Positions 5,396 to 5,824 of a stretch of DNA of 5,824 nt are shown here, in pieces. The notes below the pieces were generated by a model. That model saw nothing but the letters and a program-made list of their open reading frames with translations, was not told where the DNA came from and made no database searches. This stretch comes from Gemmatimonadota bacterium (lineage in GTDB: Bacteria; Gemmatimonadota; Gemmatimonadetes; Longimicrobiales; Gaopeijiaceae). The position numbers and the translations under genes are program-made. Each line of letters begins with the position of its first letter. The stretch's first letter is position 1. The stretch is from NCBI GenBank assembly GCA_002731735.1, contig PCCM01000062.1:1-5824 (forward strand). The letters run 5' to 3'.

Positions 5396-5824
5396 TCAGC
5401 CTAGCCGGATCGGCAGCTTCCGGACTCTCTCCCCCGTCAGAACAAAGATCGCGTTCGTGACCGCCGGAATGATCGGTGGCGTTCCCGGCTCGCCGACGCC
5501 ACCCGGGGCGTCCCCGCTCGGCGTCAGTAGGACTTCCACTTCAGGAGCCTCATTCATCCGAAGCATCTGGTAGTCGTGGAAATTGCTCTGTACCACCCGG
5601 CCTCTCTCGATGTTGATCTCGCCGTACAGAGCGGCGGTGAGCCCGTAGACGATGCCGCTCTCCATCTGAGACCGGACGATCGCGGGATTCACAACGACCC
5701 CACAGTCGATCGCGCACCACACTTTGTGCACGCGCGGTCGCCCGTCCTCGATCGACACTTCAGCGACTTCGGCGACGTACGAACCGAACGACTCCACTAC
5801 CGCAATTCCCCGTGCCCGCCCCTC
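5396..5824 (-). CDS. Molybdopterin-binding oxidoreductase large subunit (xanthine dehydrogenase/IorB type), C-terminal part
   Basis: The last 142 residues of a molybdenum hydroxylase large subunit of the xanthine oxidase family, closest in style to isoquinoline 1-oxidoreductase beta (IorB) or aldehyde dehydrogenase large subunits. Such subunits hydroxylate N-heterocycles or aldehydes at a Mo-pterin centre and pass electrons to a [2Fe-2S] partner. The frame is open through the right edge, so there is no start in the window. Counting from the edge, visible blocks are GRARGIAVVESFGS (2-15), CAIDCGVVVNP (37-47), QMESGIVYGLTAALYGEI (53-70), QSNFHDYQMLRMNE (79-92) and GGVGEPGTPP (108-117). Glu112 (codon 5491-5489) in GVGEPG corresponds to the catalytic base that activates water at molybdenum, so the active site looks intact. 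Relatives commonly have His where Val10 stands in GIAVVES. The TraR/DksA-type frame continues directly after the TGA stop in the same phase. Confidence 0.92.
   Translation of the reverse strand, partial: EGRARGIAVVESFGSYVAEVAEVSIEDGRPRVHKVWCAIDCGVVVNPAIVRSQMESGIVYGLTAALYGEINIERGRVVQSNFHDYQMLRMNEAPEVEVLLTPSGDAPGGVGEPGTPPIIPAVTNAIFVLTGERVRKLPIRLG

Overview
This is a GC-rich bacterial window that reads as ordinary chromosome: no rRNA, tRNA, CRISPR array, insertion sequence or phage gene is visible. Gene content (exported acylase and amidase, a short TraR/DksA-type zinc finger protein, an IorB/CoxL-type molybdenum hydroxylase) and clear AGGAG-type ribosome sites fit an uncultured heterotroph such as a member of Gemmatimonadota or Acidobacteriota. 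That placement is an inference from style of sequence, not from a marker gene.

Layout. (1) 1-1939, minus strand: the first 646 residues of a lipoprotein of the penicillin acylase (Ntn-hydrolase) family, cut by the left edge before its C-terminus. (2) 1940-2236: a 297-base divergent intergenic region. It holds a good sigma70-like promoter and Shine-Dalgarno for the acylase, a pair of 9-base direct repeats 31 bases apart over that promoter, a 6-base dyad, and a weak promoter candidate for the rightward genes. (3) 2237-3280 and 3350-4972, plus strand: a probable two-gene operon encoding a DHDPS/NAL-type (beta/alpha)8 aldolase homologue with a Tat-like leader, and a secreted M20D amidohydrolase resembling AbgB. 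(4) 4973-5041: a short convergent gap containing a long imperfect hairpin that may terminate from both sides. (5) 5042-5308 (probably longer), minus strand: a TraR/DksA C4 zinc finger protein. (6) 5396-5824, minus strand: the last 142 residues of a molybdopterin-binding oxidoreductase large subunit, cut by the right edge.

How the genes may work together. Three neighbouring products (acylase, aldolase-like protein, amidohydrolase) each carry an N-terminal export-type leader, and two of them are amide-bond hydrolases of unrelated folds. An envelope-located module acting on N-acyl or peptide-like compounds is a reasonable hypothesis; the substrate cannot be read from sequence. The most unusual points are: the aldolase-like protein keeps the Schiff-base lysine but lacks the catalytic tyrosine and the TTGE-type loop; the M20 enzyme has Glu where M20D enzymes usually have a metal-binding Cys and has no Cys at all in its mature part; and the zinc finger gene appears to have coding sequence upstream of its only ATG, running in frame back to the stop codon of the oxidoreductase.
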